The notes: generated by a model from the letters alone, not told the origin. A stretch of 64,000 nucleotides of DNA from Bacillota bacterium (GCA_023441965.1 JAEZNB010000023.1:1-64000), one strand, 5' to 3'. Shown: positions 51,714-61,009, counted from the stretch's first letter. Numbers and translations are program-made.

Positions 51714-53208
51714 AATCCTTCCTCCTGTCCTTATGCTCACTTTTCTTCAAAGTAAAGCTGATGGCGGTTCCTTCCCCGGGTTCACTCTCAGCCGTGATCC
51801 ATCCTGCGTGATCCTCGATTACCTTCTTCGCGATTGCCAGACCCAGACCGCTTCCGCCCTTTCCTGAATTTCTGGAAGCATCCGCCCGGTAAAAGCGGTC
51901 AAAGATATGGGGCAGGTCTTCCTTGGGAATGCCACTGCCGTTATCAGCGATGCTGATCCTGACATACGCTCCGATATCATCAATATGAAGGCTTATTCTT
52001 CCTTCCTCCTTGTCCAGATACTTCACAGAATTATGAATGATATTGTTTATGACTCTCTTCAGCTGCTCCACATCTGCCACTACCCTGACCTTCTGATCAG
52101 CCGTATTCTCATAGCTGATCCCGATGTTCTTCACCTCCAGGTCAAGGCCCAGCTCCTCCAAGCAATCATCAAAGAAGTCCTGTAGATTGATATCCTTAAA
52201 ATGATAGGGTATGGTGTTGGAGTCGATCTTCGTATAATAGGCCAGTTCATCCACCAGGCTGGTCATGTCGTTGGCCTTGGTATAGATGGTCCTCAAATAC
52301 TGTTCCTGCTTTCCCCTGTTATCGGCCACTCCGTCCAGCAAGCCCTCGGCATAGCCTTTGATAGCTGTCAGCGGCGTCTTGAGATCGTGTGAAATATTAC
52401 TGATCAGCTCCTTAATGTCTTCTTCATACTTGATCCTGTCCTCAATCAGCTTCTTCAGCCGAATCCGCATCTCCTCAAAATCTTCGCACAGCTGCCCGAT
52501 CTCGTCCTCCGTGTCTGATGCAATATTATAAGTCAGGTCTCCCTCCTTCATCTGTCTGGTTGCTGCCCTTAAGATGTTCAGGGGCTTCAATATACTGCGG
52601 TAGATCCAGAAGATCAGGGAGGTTGCCGTCAATATGATAATCAGGAGAAAGGCCACACCGGACTGGACTCCGACATTCTTCAGCTGTGGCACCAGAATGT
52701 TCAGATCGGTAATCACGAACATAGTGCCTTCGCCTCCGTCAGAGAAGAGAAAATCCTGGAACTTGACCAGAAAGGGATATTTCCCTCCCAGATAGGTTCC
52801 TCCGTCCACCTCCGTACTGCCTGCTCCATAGCCCGGCAGAACATGGGAAATCAGGGCCAGCTCCTCTTCCTTGCCGACATAGATAAATTCCTCCTCCCGC
52901 CTGACAGCCAGGAAGGAGTATCGCTTCTTCAGCTCTTGATCAATCGACTTATAGTATTCTCTATCCTCAAGCTTCCAGGGAGATTTCAAGGCATTCAGCT
53001 TAATTTCATTATAGATGCCCCTGGTCAGTCGGTTAAAGATGATTATCGGGTTCTTGATTACCTGGACCGTTCCGGTACTGACATCATAGGTCTGTTGAAT
53101 GGAGTCATTCTGGAAATGAATGATCGTGCGGGCAGTCGCTGCAATCAGCCCTATAGGCAAGATTATCATAATCAGAAATGCCGTGATTAATTTATGCTTC
53201 AGCTTCAT
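51706..53208 (-). CDS. Two-component sensor histidine kinase
   Basis: A 500-aa kinase: membrane helix (about 5-27), extracytoplasmic sensor (about 30-165), second helix (about 170-192), HAMP domain, then HisKA with phospho-acceptor His274 in NISHDLKTPLTAIKGY. HATPase boxes include NNIIHNSVKYL (N box), IADNGSGIPKEDLP (G1), FDRFYRADASRNS (F) and GGSGLGLAIAKK (G2). ATG 53208 is preferred over GTG 53217. The kinase is placed before its regulator with an 8-nt overlap, so the two are co-translated. The sensed signal is unknown. Confidence 0.94.
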   Translation of the reverse strand: MKLKHKLITAFLIMIILPIGLIAATARTIIHFQNDSIQQTYDVSTGTVQVIKNPIIIFNRLTRGIYNEIKLNALKSPWKLEDREYYKSIDQELKKRYSFLAVRREEEFIYVGKEEELALISHVLPGYGAGSTEVDGGTYLGGKYPFLVKFQDFLFSDGGEGTMFVITDLNILVPQLKNVGVQSGVAFLLIIILTATSLIFWIYRSILKPLNILRAATRQMKEGDLTYNIASDTEDEIGQLCEDFEEMRIRLKKLIEDRIKYEEDIKELISNISHDLKTPLTAIKGYAEGLLDGVADNRGKQEQYLRTIYTKANDMTSLVDELAYYTKIDSNTIPYHFKDINLQDFFDDCLEELGLDLEVKNIGISYENTADQKVRVVADVEQLKRVINNIIHNSVKYLDKEEGRISLHIDDIGAYVRISIADNGSGIPKEDLPHIFDRFYRADASRNSGKGGSGLGLAIAKKVIEDHAGWITAESEPGEGTAISFTLKKSEHKDRRKDYE

Positions 53209-53362
53209 ACCGACCACCTCACCTTCCCTTGCTTTATCTATACGGACAAGCTTCTTCCCTTTGTCTTATAATTCGGTCATTTATTAAAATAGTATACCAT
53301 ATCTCCTCCGGTTTTGCATATTAAGGAAGCGGAAGCTTTCTAAATATTTCATAAACCGGCCT

Positions 53363-53400
53363 TAAAAAGGCTGAATCTGCAGCAGCAAATCCAGCCTTTC
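53363..53400 (-). terminator. Terminator of metK
   Basis: Minus-strand AAAGGCTGGATTTGC / GCAGATTCAGCCTTT (two mismatches) followed by TTAAGG; about 115 nt after the metK stop. Confidence 0.65.
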
Positions 53401-53515
53401 TATATTGATATGTCCATTACTCTGCCATACTGACCGGCGTTCCTCTCTTTTTCGGCCTCCTAAACATAATATAGTCCTCTGCCATAAGGAAGCCGACACC
53501 GTTGGCTATCCAACT

Positions 53516-54706
53516 TTATTGCAAATAGCCTCTCAAAAGGTCAGCCTTGTCCACATTCTCCCAAGGAAGATTTAGATCATTCCTTCCAAAGTGACCATAA
53601 GCTGCGGTCTGTTTATAGATCGGGCGCCTTAATTCCAGCATCTTAATGATTCCTGCAGGTCTTAGATCGAAATGCTTACGGATGATGGCAACCAGCTCCT
53701 GATCTGACAGCTTACCGGTCTGGAAGGTGTCCACCATGACCGAGGTGGGCTCAGCCACACCGATCGCATAGGACAGCTGGATCTCACAACGCTTTGCCAG
53801 TCCTGCTGCCACGATATTCTTAGCCACATACCGGGCTGCATAGGATGCGGACCGATCCACCTTTGTGGGATCCTTCCCGGAGAAGGCACCGCCGCCATGT
53901 CTTGCATATCCGCCATAGGTGTCCACGATGATTTTCCGTCCGGTTAAGCCGCTGTCTCCGTTCGGCCCTCCGATTACGAAGCGTCCGGTGGGATTGATAA
54001 AGAACTTGGTCCTCTCATCCACCAGCTCCTTCGGTAGGACTTCATCCAGAACATACTTTTTAACGTCCTTTCTGAGCTGTTCGATCGTTACCTCCTCATC
54101 ATGCTGAGTGGACAGAACCACTGCATTCAGGTGTAGGGGCTTTCCGTCTTCATCATATTCTACGGTTACCTGAGATTTTCCGTCAGGCCGAAGGTATTTT
54201 AAGATACCCTCTTTTCTTACCCTGGTGAGCTGCTTGGTCAGTCTGTGTGCCAGAGAGATCGGGTAAGGCATCAGCTCCTCAGTCTCGTCCGTAGCATAAC
54301 CGAACATCATACCCTGGTCCCCCGCACCGATCGCAGCCATAGCCTCATCCTCTGCGATATGCTCCTTCACCTCAAGGGACTGGTCCACTCCCATCGCGAT
54401 ATCCCGGGATTGCTCATTCAGGGATACAATCACTCCGCAGGTATTCGCATCAAAGCCATATTCTGATTTGTCATATCCGATATTACGAATGGTGTCCCTT
54501 ACAATTTTCTGGATGTCTACATAGCCTTCCGTTGTTATCTCGCCCATAACCAGTACTAAGCCAGTAGTAATCGCCGTCTCACAGGCCACCCGACTCATCG
54601 GGTCCTGTTCCAGTAATGCATCCAGAACACCATCGGATATCTGATCGCAAATTTTATCCGGATGTCCTTCTGTTACCGATTCTGAAGTAAATAATCTTTT
54701 TTGCAT
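53516..54706 (-). CDS. metK: S-adenosylmethionine synthetase
   Basis: Makes SAM from methionine and ATP. 396 aa, the standard length. Signatures: N-terminal [20 protein letters not shown] (His for ATP triphosphate), [16 protein letters not shown] (about 117-132), [16 protein letters not shown] (glycine-rich loop, about 262-277) and [16 protein letters not shown] lies 6 nt after GGAGG. A SAM-I riboswitch precedes it, providing feedback by the product. Confidence 0.98.
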   Translation of the reverse strand: MQKRLFTSESVTEGHPDKICDQISDGVLDALLEQDPMSRVACETAITTGLVLVMGEITTEGYVDIQKIVRDTIRNIGYDKSEYGFDANTCGVIVSLNEQSRDIAMGVDQSLEVKEHIAEDEAMAAIGAGDQGMMFGYATDETEELMPYPISLAHRLTKQLTRVRKEGILKYLRPDGKSQVTVEYDEDGKPLHLNAVVLSTQHDEEVTIEQLRKDVKKYVLDEVLPKELVDERTKFFINPTGRFVIGGPNGDSGLTGRKIIVDTYGGYARHGGGAFSGKDPTKVDRSASYAARYVAKNIVAAGLAKRCEIQLSYAIGVAEPTSVMVDTFQTGKLSDQELVAIIRKHFDLRPAGIIKMLELRRPIYKQTAAYGHFGRNDLNLPWENVDKADLLRGYLQ

Positions 54707-54719
54707 AGCTTTCCTCCAT

Positions 54720-54744
54720 TAAAAAAGTCCGCAATAGGCGGACT
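54720..54744 (-). terminator. Terminator of the metK SAM riboswitch
   Basis: Minus-strand AGTCCGC / GCGGACT hairpin with loop CTATT, followed by TTTTTTA, 14 nt before metK. Confidence 0.92.
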
Positions 54745-54766
54745 TGATACTTAAGTTAATCAAATC

Positions 54767-54863
54767 CTCTTATTGTTCGATTGCTCGCTCAGGTTGGCAC
54801 CTTCCATAAGTGGGGTTGCCGTGACTTCATAGAGCCTTTCCTCTCCGTCACTCTGAATAAGAG
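54767..54863 (-). promoter_or_regulatory. SAM-I (S-box) riboswitch aptamer upstream of metK
   Basis: P1 CTCTTATT pairs with AATAAGAG (54856-54863 / 54767-54774). Conserved core segments are present in order: CAGAGTGACGGAGAG, CTATGAAGTCACGGCAACC, and GGAAGGTGCCAACCTGAGCGAG. SAM binding should stabilise P1 and allow the downstream terminator to form, lowering metK expression. Confidence 0.95.
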
Positions 54864-54891
54864 AAATTTATCCATATGAACTTGTACTAAG

Positions 54892-54920
54892 ATAATATAA
54901 CGAAATGTTTCATTCGTCAA
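54892..54920 (-). promoter_or_regulatory. Promoter of metK leader
   Basis: Minus-strand TTGACG (54915-54920), 17-bp spacer, TATTAT (54892-54897). Confidence 0.85.
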
Positions 54921-55108
54921 GGGCAAAACACCGTCTATCAAAAAAAAATCAATTTATTGTGTATCAAATTATCCTACATTTCTACTAAATGATTGACATT
55001 TCTACATGATTTTCTTATACTGTAATTACGTCATTCTCCAGTTTAAGGAATTTTGGCAGGATGCAATCGATGAAAGGAGTGTCCCGGAGATAAACGGGCT
55101 AACATCAT

Positions 55109-56191
55109 ATGAGAGCTACGAAGATATTAACTGCACAGGCTATTCCAGGAATGGTTGCGGCAGATGACATCTATACACGGGACCATCACCTGGTGATTGC
55201 AAAGGATACGGTTTTAACCGATAAGATCATTACCCGACTGGAGTTCTATTCCATCGAAGAGCTCCTCATCTTATCCGATTCGGAATTAATGGCACCGGAG
55301 ACGAGCTATATTGAGACCACCTTCTATGATGAAATCCGCAATAGCGAAGCCTTTCATCGGTTTCACACAGCTTACCGGAATACCCTTACTGAATATAAGG
55401 ATACTCTGGACCAGATTGTTACCCATCAAGCCGGTATCGATGTGGATTCCTTATTGACAGATGTAAGTAAGCTGATCTATCAGTGTGGTACGAATATTGA
55501 ACTGTTCAATATGCTCCATTGTATCAGAAATTATGATGATACCACCTATCTGCATAGTCTGAATGTGGCCATCATCTGTAATATCATCGGGAAATGGCTG
55601 CATTTTTCACCGGAGGAGATGGAGGTAATCACTCTTTGCGGCCTGCTCCATGACATTGGAAAGCTGTTGATTCCCACCACGATTATCTCCAAACCAACAA
55701 GGCTGACGGAGGAAGAATTTACAACAGTCAAAACCCATACCCTTCGGGGCTATAACATCCTAAAAGACAAAAACATTGACAACCGGATTAAGATCGCTGC
55801 CCTGCTTCATCACGAACGCTGTGACGGCAGTGGCTATCCCTATGGCTTCCGCGCAGCTCAGATCGAACCCTTTGCCAAGCTGGTAGCCATCGCAGACGTA
55901 TATGATGCCATGACCTGTTCCCGGGTTTACCGTGGCCCCTTGTGCCCCTTTGAAGTCGTAAGCATCTTTGAATCTGAGGGCTTGAGTAAATACGATCCCC
56001 AGTATATCATGACCTTCCTGGAGGGCATCGTCCAGACCTACATCAATAATAATGTCCGTCTGAGCAATCAGCAGGTCGGTGAGATTATTATGATCAATAA
56101 ATCGGCCCTGTCCCGCCCTGTTGTCCGGGTCGGGGATCAGTTCATAGACCTTTCCCGTTCCAGGGATATCACGATTGAAGCGATATTGTAA
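55109..56191 (+). CDS. HD-GYP domain cyclic-di-GMP phosphodiesterase (second paralogue)
   Basis: A 360-aa paralogue of the protein at 26724-27809, colinear throughout: N-terminal AQAIPGMVAADDIYTRDHHL, then GLLHDIGKLLIPTTI (about 179), HHERCDGSGYPYG (about 233) and ADVYDAMTCSRVYR, ending DLSRSRDITIEAIL. The HD and GYP signatures are complete, so c-di-GMP hydrolysis is expected. The ribosome site is odd: GGAG at 55086-55089 is 19 nt from ATG and lies in the loop of a CCCG/CGGG hairpin (55083-55097). Confidence 0.9.
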   Translation: MRATKILTAQAIPGMVAADDIYTRDHHLVIAKDTVLTDKIITRLEFYSIEELLILSDSELMAPETSYIETTFYDEIRNSEAFHRFHTAYRNTLTEYKDTLDQIVTHQAGIDVDSLLTDVSKLIYQCGTNIELFNMLHCIRNYDDTTYLHSLNVAIICNIIGKWLHFSPEEMEVITLCGLLHDIGKLLIPTTIISKPTRLTEEEFTTVKTHTLRGYNILKDKNIDNRIKIAALLHHERCDGSGYPYGFRAAQIEPFAKLVAIADVYDAMTCSRVYRGPLCPFEVVSIFESEGLSKYDPQYIMTFLEGIVQTYINNNVRLSNQQVGEIIMINKSALSRPVVRVGDQFIDLSRSRDITIEAIL

Positions 56192-56231
56192 TCTCTTGAT
56201 GAGCATAACAAATTGATTGGATCGCATAATA

Positions 56232-56262
56232 AATCCCCGCGTTCTTTTTAGAACCCGGGGAT
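56232..56262. terminator. Bidirectional terminator-like hairpin between HD-GYP and murA
   Basis: ATCCCCGCGTTCT / AGAACCCGGGGAT stem (one mismatch) with a short T-rich loop, 40 nt after the HD-GYP stop and 33 nt before the murA stop. U-rich sequence follows on each strand. Confidence 0.68.
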
Positions 56263-56294
56263 ATCTTTATCCTGTCAAAGAAAACTGCACGTCA

Positions 56295-57596
56295 CTAGCT
56301 CACCTTCAGCTTAAACTTACGGATTGCCTTGGTATCCGAGGAATCAACCTTCGCCAGATAGGCACCCAGCTTCTGCATCTTGGCTTCAAAATTCTCATAG
56401 CCGCGTTCAATAAATTCCACATTTTCCACGATGGTAAAGCCTTCTGCCATCAAACCGGCCATAACAAGTGCCGCACCGCCGCGCAGATCCGGTGCGCTGA
56501 CGATAGCACCGGTCAGACGGTCCACTCCGGTAATGATTGCCGTGTTGCTCTCAACCACCTTTATGGTAGCTCCCATCTTGGTCAACTCATCCACGTATTT
56601 AAAACGATTCTCAAAGATACTCTCGGTTACAATGCTGGTTCCTGTGGATACGGATAGCAGGGTCGTCATCTGAGGCTGCATATCCGTCAGGAAGCCGGGA
56701 TAAGCCAAGGTCTTCACATGAGTACTGGATAGTCTGCCGCTGGCCTTAACTCTGACAGCATCATCAAATTCCTCTACCTGAACTCCGATCTCCAGAAGCT
56801 TAGCGGTAAAGGCCTCTAAATGCTTGGGTATTACATTTTTGATTAAGATATCCCCCTTGGAAGCAGCTGCCGCAAACATGAAGGTACCGGCTTCGATCTG
56901 GTCCGGAATAATGGAATATTCACTGGCATGAAGCTTCTCCACGCCCTTAATACGGATAACATCCGTACCTGCACCCTTAATGTTGGCGCCCATACTATTC
57001 AGGAAGTTAGCTACATCAACGACATGAGGCTCCTTCGCTGCATTCTCAAGTGTTGTTTGACCCTCTGCCATACAGGCAGCCATCATAACATTGATTGTAG
57101 CTCCCACGCTGGTATCATCAAAGTAAATGTGGGCTCCGACCAGCTTCTCGGACTTGGCACAGATCAGACCATGCTCAATCTTTACCTCCGAACCCAAGGC
57201 TTCAAAGCCTTTGATATGCCGGTCGATGGGCCTGCTGCCGATATTACAGCCGCCCGGTAATGCTACCTGAGCCTTTTTATATTTTCCAAGTAATGCTCCT
57301 ACCAGATAATAGGAACCACGTATTTTTCTTACATAATCAAAATCCACAACAACCGTGTTAATCTTCGCAGCATTTATTTTTACCGTATGCTTATTTACCC
57401 GATCAACCTTACCACCAATATCTTCAATCGCCTGCAGCAATACATCAATATCCGTTACATCCGGCACGTTTTCGATCCTTACTGTCTCATCTGTCATAAT
57501 CGCTGCTGCAATGATTCCAAGCGCCGCATTTTTATAGCCGCTGATCACCACTTCACCAACCAACGGTTTCCCACCTTTGATAATATATTGCTCCAT
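56295..57596 (-). CDS. murA: UDP-N-acetylglucosamine 1-carboxyvinyltransferase
   Basis: First committed step of peptidoglycan synthesis: transfers enolpyruvate from PEP to UDP-GlcNAc. 433 aa. Features: N-terminal IIKGGKPLVGEVVISGYKNAA, active-site loop LPGGCNIGSRPIDRHIKGFE (about 111-130) with the Cys that reacts with PEP and is the fosfomycin target, and C-terminal DLRGGAALVMAGLMAEG. The frame opens at 57608; ATG 57596 has GAGGTG 4 nt upstream. The promoter carries a palindrome over the -10 box. Confidence 0.96.
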   Translation of the reverse strand: MEQYIIKGGKPLVGEVVISGYKNAALGIIAAAIMTDETVRIENVPDVTDIDVLLQAIEDIGGKVDRVNKHTVKINAAKINTVVVDFDYVRKIRGSYYLVGALLGKYKKAQVALPGGCNIGSRPIDRHIKGFEALGSEVKIEHGLICAKSEKLVGAHIYFDDTSVGATINVMMAACMAEGQTTLENAAKEPHVVDVANFLNSMGANIKGAGTDVIRIKGVEKLHASEYSIIPDQIEAGTFMFAAAASKGDILIKNVIPKHLEAFTAKLLEIGVQVEEFDDAVRVKASGRLSSTHVKTLAYPGFLTDMQPQMTTLLSVSTGTSIVTESIFENRFKYVDELTKMGATIKVVESNTAIITGVDRLTGAIVSAPDLRGGAALVMAGLMAEGFTIVENVEFIERGYENFEAKMQKLGAYLAKVDSSDTKAIRKFKLKVS

Positions 57597-57679
57597 TGCA
57601 CACCTCATTGTTTTATCGTATATTTAGTTTGTAAAATTTGCATATAAAATGAGTTAAGAATTTGTTAAAATTTTATCCG

Positions 57680-57715
57680 CCACTTTGATTATACCACAAA
57701 GTGGTTTTTTGTAAA
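57680..57715 (-). promoter_or_regulatory. murA promoter overlapped by a palindrome
   Basis: Minus-strand TTTACA (57710-57715), 16-bp spacer, TATAAT (57688-57693). The palindrome CCACTTTG-N9-CAAAGTGG (57680-57704) covers the -10 box and its flank. On the plus strand the hairpin is followed by TTTTTTT, so it could also act as a plus-strand terminator. Confidence 0.6.
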
Positions 57716-57910
57716 TTGTTTTTTAACTAAAGTGAATTTCCTAAATTGAGCATATTCTGCAAAAAATACCAGCACTCTCTTCTTTTCTTCCTTCCCTATA
57801 CTCATATTTTAAGTAATCGTAAATTATATATGCAATTTATCGATGATGAAATCAAGGGAAATCAGCTTCTGTTTGCCATGGAAATTGGCAATGATAAGTT
57901 TGTAAAAAAT

Positions 57911-57940
57911 TTGATGCTTTTTATAAAATTATGCTATAAT
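57911..57940 (+). promoter_or_regulatory. Promoter of the Ig-like gene
   Basis: TTGATG (57911-57916), 18-bp spacer, TATAAT (57935-57940). Confidence 0.65.
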
Positions 57941-57946
57941 ATATGC

Positions 57947-58057
57947 GTAGCCTGAATATACAGATATGCCTTAAGACAAAGAGAGCCTTAGGCTGGTAAT
58001 CAGGCACTATGTGAAGGCAGTATAGTAACCATCGTTTCAATGAATGGAGATGAACCT
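57947..58057 (+). promoter_or_regulatory. Structured 5' leader of the Ig-like gene
   Basis: About 110 nt with CCTGA/TCAGG outer arms (57951-57955 / 58000-58004), an inner GCCTTAAG/CTTAGGC pair, and a second ACTAT/ATAGT hairpin (58007-58028). No terminator or known riboswitch consensus is seen. Confidence 0.35.
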
Positions 58058-58399
58058 ATGGCACCAAAATACATTACCATTGAAAATATTAACGGGGCAT
58101 CACAGGGACGCGTAAAGCAAAACCTGAAGTTTAAAACAGGCGATTTTGTCTGGCGGATTAAGTTCACAGCTCCCTTAAATCCGTCTACCGTAAATAACAA
58201 AAACCTTTATGTAACCTCTATGGCGCAGGTCCCCTTAAAAACTAACATTCGCTATGATACCGTGAACAATTTCATAGAGATTGAACCCTTGGAACCTTAT
58301 GTAAAAAATGAATCTTATCTGCTGCATGTATCGAATAAAGTGATGTCAAAAAAGGGACAGAAGCTTTCGGAGGATATAGTGATCCAGTTTAAGGTATAA
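58058..58399 (+). CDS. Single Ig-like (Big_5/SbsA-type) domain protein
   Basis: A 113-aa protein made of one domain of the SbsA/Big_5 Ig-like kind: GDFVWRIKFTAPLNPSTVNNKNLYVTS, FIEIEPLEPYVKNESYLLHVSNKVMSKKG then QLSEDIVIQF. These domains usually form tandem arrays in secreted surface proteins; here there is one domain and no signal peptide. ATG 58058 with GGAGATG 8-10 nt upstream is preferred to 58040. Its stop overlaps the convergent TPR/AAA gene by 11 nt. Confidence 0.78.
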   Translation: MAPKYITIENINGASQGRVKQNLKFKTGDFVWRIKFTAPLNPSTVNNKNLYVTSMAQVPLKTNIRYDTVNNFIEIEPLEPYVKNESYLLHVSNKVMSKKGQKLSEDIVIQFKV

Positions 58400-60182
58400 G
58401 GTCTGACTCTGACTTATGAAAATCCTCCGGACGCAGCGTCATGGGTCCGAGTTCTCCGATTCTGCCTTGTGCGGCCAAGACGGAAAGTTGCCTTCCCATT
58501 CTGATATCTGCCGAATCCATCGCACCCTCCACCAGCTTCCGTATGGTATCCAGCTGTTGCTCGGGTGCGTATTTTTTATTGATCTGTTCTACCGCACTCT
58601 TTAAGGCCGTCTGAGCTCCCTTCTGCAGGTGATACTCCTTCCGCTTCAGATAGGAATATGCAAAGCCAAGCAGCTCCTCTCTCGTATACTGGGGGAGATG
58701 AATCCTGTTCTTGAACATATCCATCAGCTTTGGACATTCACGGAAGAGCTTATTCATATTCTTCTTATTCTCTTCAAAGATAACTCCGATTTGTCCATGA
58801 TACAACCGGATCAATTCCAGAAGCTTATCTATCGTCGGTCTTTTGAGCTCACTGGCATTCTCGATCACAAGACAGCAGTCGCTTAAAGAATCCTTCTTCG
58901 CCATAAGATCCGTTGCATTCAGCTTCTCGGCCGAGACCTTGGCAATCTTAGAGGTCTTTAGCTTACCTGTCTTGTGCAGAAAGATCGCTATGGCTTTCGC
59001 CAGATCCGTCTTACCGGAGCCCTGTGTTCCGGTTATGATCATCTGAACACTCTTCGTATGCCTGTCAAGTATCAGATCCAGACTTTTCACCAGCTGCTTC
59101 CTGACTGCTTTGACATGCAGGAAGTTCCCGAAGACTTCATAGAGGTCTATCCCTGTCTCTGACTGAATACCGTTCAGTCTGATACTGTCCTCATCATCTT
59201 CCTCTTCTAAGAGGCGATATAGCTCCTCCTCCACCTCCTGCTCAGCGATCTCCCGCTCCGATACGGCAGGGGTAGACAGCTCCTGTTGCCAGTCGTCTTC
59301 CTCCTTGTCATCCCCGGTATCTTCTGCTTCACCGGTATAGGGATAATCTATCTCATATTCACCCTCAGATGCTTCCGAGACCTCATCTGTCTCCTCGGAA
59401 TCCTCTGACAGGATCTCCTCCACGCCCTTTCTCATCTGATCTGTAAAGTCATCTGTCTCATCCTCCGGATATTCCACATGGTATTCTTCCTCCATGTCCG
59501 GCTCCGAAGCCACCGCTTCTTCCTTATATCCGCCGGCCGGCTCCTCTTCCGACATACTATACTCCTGCTTGGCCCTTTTCTTCAGCTCCTCTATGATCAT
59601 GTCCTTATCCGCTTCTCCGGAATAATAAGCCTTCAGGACCCTAGCCTTCTCAACATAGCTTCCTTCTCCGAACCATAGAATGATATCGGAGCATTCTCTG
59701 ATACATTCCTCTTCCATCCCTGCTTTATAATACAGCTTGGCCAGTTCATAAGCCCACTGCTCGATGTATTCTGTCTCCTTCAGCTTCTCTAAGGTCTGAA
59801 TCAACACCTCGAAGGATTCACCCTTCAGTTTATCGATCTGATACCGGAAGATATGATTATTATAATCCTTCGGTGCATGCTTCCCGTATTCACTTAAGTA
59901 GTATTCCGCATCCACCGTATTGTTTAATTGGATGGATAACCAAATCAGCTGAAGAAGGATTTTTCTGGTTTTCGATTTATGATAAAGCCGCAATAGCACC
60001 TGAAACGCTTCCTCATACCGGCCATTCTGGGTATAGACCTCTGCCATCAGGCCAAGTACGGAAGGATTCTTCAGCTTCCTGCTATCTATCGTATCCAGAA
60101 TTCTAAGAGCGGAGGCATAGTCTTCCTCCCGTACCTTTCTCTTGATCTCTTCTGTCTTTACGATAATTTCATAGCTACCCAT
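58389..60182 (-). CDS. TPR-like protein with C-terminal AAA ATPase-like domain
   Basis: A 597-aa soluble protein. Residues 1-200 are paired helices resembling TPRs (YASALRILDTIDSRKLKNPS, VYTQNGRYEEAFQVLLRLY). Residues 215-325 are a Glu/Asp-rich disordered linker. The C-terminal AAA module (about 350-560) has Walker A TGTQGSGKTDLAK (Lys391). The Walker B position reads CCLVIENA: Glu441 replaces Asp and Asn442 replaces the catalytic Glu, so ATP may bind but not be hydrolysed normally. The layout recalls SpoVK/CbbX-like AAA proteins. ATG follows GGGGAGGG. Function unknown. Confidence 0.7.
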   Translation of the reverse strand: MGSYEIIVKTEEIKRKVREEDYASALRILDTIDSRKLKNPSVLGLMAEVYTQNGRYEEAFQVLLRLYHKSKTRKILLQLIWLSIQLNNTVDAEYYLSEYGKHAPKDYNNHIFRYQIDKLKGESFEVLIQTLEKLKETEYIEQWAYELAKLYYKAGMEEECIRECSDIILWFGEGSYVEKARVLKAYYSGEADKDMIIEELKKRAKQEYSMSEEEPAGGYKEEAVASEPDMEEEYHVEYPEDETDDFTDQMRKGVEEILSEDSEETDEVSEASEGEYEIDYPYTGEAEDTGDDKEEDDWQQELSTPAVSEREIAEQEVEEELYRLLEEEDDEDSIRLNGIQSETGIDLYEVFGNFLHVKAVRKQLVKSLDLILDRHTKSVQMIITGTQGSGKTDLAKAIAIFLHKTGKLKTSKIAKVSAEKLNATDLMAKKDSLSDCCLVIENASELKRPTIDKLLELIRLYHGQIGVIFEENKKNMNKLFRECPKLMDMFKNRIHLPQYTREELLGFAYSYLKRKEYHLQKGAQTALKSAVEQINKKYAPEQQLDTIRKLVEGAMDSADIRMGRQLSVLAAQGRIGELGPMTLRPEDFHKSESDLIP

Positions 60183-60221
60183 GGCATTCCCTCCCCTGTA
60201 TATTTCTCTTCACACTCTCCC

Positions 60222-60947
60222 TTAGTTCCTGCCACCTGTCGCCTCAAGGTAGAGCTGCTCCAGACTTTTCTTATCTCCCAGAAGCTCTTTGATATCGCCA
60301 AAGAGAATACATCTGCCCCTGTCAATCACGCAGATTTTATCACAGATTCGTTCCATCTCCTCCATGTAATGCCCGGCATAGATGATACTGACACCCTGGC
60401 GCTTCAGCTGAAGCACTGAATCCAGAATCTGATTTCTGGATTCCACATCCAGGCCGACAGTGGGCTCATCCATGATGATCAGCTTGGGTTCATGCAGCAG
60501 GGCGGCTCCGATGTTCAGCCTTCTCTTCATTCCGCCGGAATAGCTGCTGACCCTTCTCTTCAGAACCTTCCCGGTAATCTGTATGGTGTCGGCCACCTCA
60601 TTCACCCGTTTTCTAAGTCTCCTGCCCCTGACATGGTTGGCTCTTCCCCAAAACATCAGATTATCCCTACCGCTCAAGGATGGATAGAGAGCGATCTCCT
60701 GCGGCACATAGCCCAGGCTGCTCCTCATGAGCCAGGGATACCTGACAATATCCTGACCCTCATAATAGATATTACCGCTATCCGGTTTATTCAGAGTGGC
60801 AATCATGGAAATCGTCGTGGATTTACCGGCTCCGTTCGCTCCGATCAGCCCGAGCACTTCTCCTTTCTCTACACGAAAGGAGATCCCATCCACTGCTTTA
60901 TTGTCTTTATAATACTTCTTCACATTGACTAGTTCCAGCATTGCCAT
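60222..60947 (-). CDS. Orphan ABC transporter ATP-binding protein
   Basis: A 241-aa ATPase of the CcmA/DrrA-like export class: Walker A GANGAGKSTT (about 36-45), Q-loop YVPQEIALY, signature SYSGGMKRRLN (about 135), Walker B LIIMDEPTVGLD and switch His AGHYMEEME. Start ATG 60947 or 60941. No permease gene adjoins. It is followed after 39 nt by the TPR/AAA gene on the same strand, so the two may be co-transcribed. Confidence 0.9.
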   Translation of the reverse strand: MAMLELVNVKKYYKDNKAVDGISFRVEKGEVLGLIGANGAGKSTTISMIATLNKPDSGNIYYEGQDIVRYPWLMRSSLGYVPQEIALYPSLSGRDNLMFWGRANHVRGRRLRKRVNEVADTIQITGKVLKRRVSSYSGGMKRRLNIGAALLHEPKLIIMDEPTVGLDVESRNQILDSVLQLKRQGVSIIYAGHYMEEMERICDKICVIDRGRCILFGDIKELLGDKKSLEQLYLEATGGRN

Positions 60948-60980
60948 GCCCCCATATCTGCCGTGGTCTTTACTAACACT

Positions 60981-61009
60981 ATACTAACATCTGTCCCCGG
61001 TGAATACAA
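60981..61009 (-). promoter_or_regulatory. Promoter of the orphan ABC ATPase gene
   Basis: Minus-strand TTGTAT (61004-61009), 17-bp spacer, TAGTAT (60981-60986). Confidence 0.5.

Noticed and set aside
55083..55098. c-di-GMP riboswitch upstream of the HD-GYP gene
   Set aside because: Only a 4-bp hairpin is present; no class I or II c-di-GMP consensus is visible.
57746..57955. 69-codon plus-strand frame in the murA/Ig-like intergenic region
   Set aside because: No ribosome site, unlikely composition, and it contains the promoter of the next gene.
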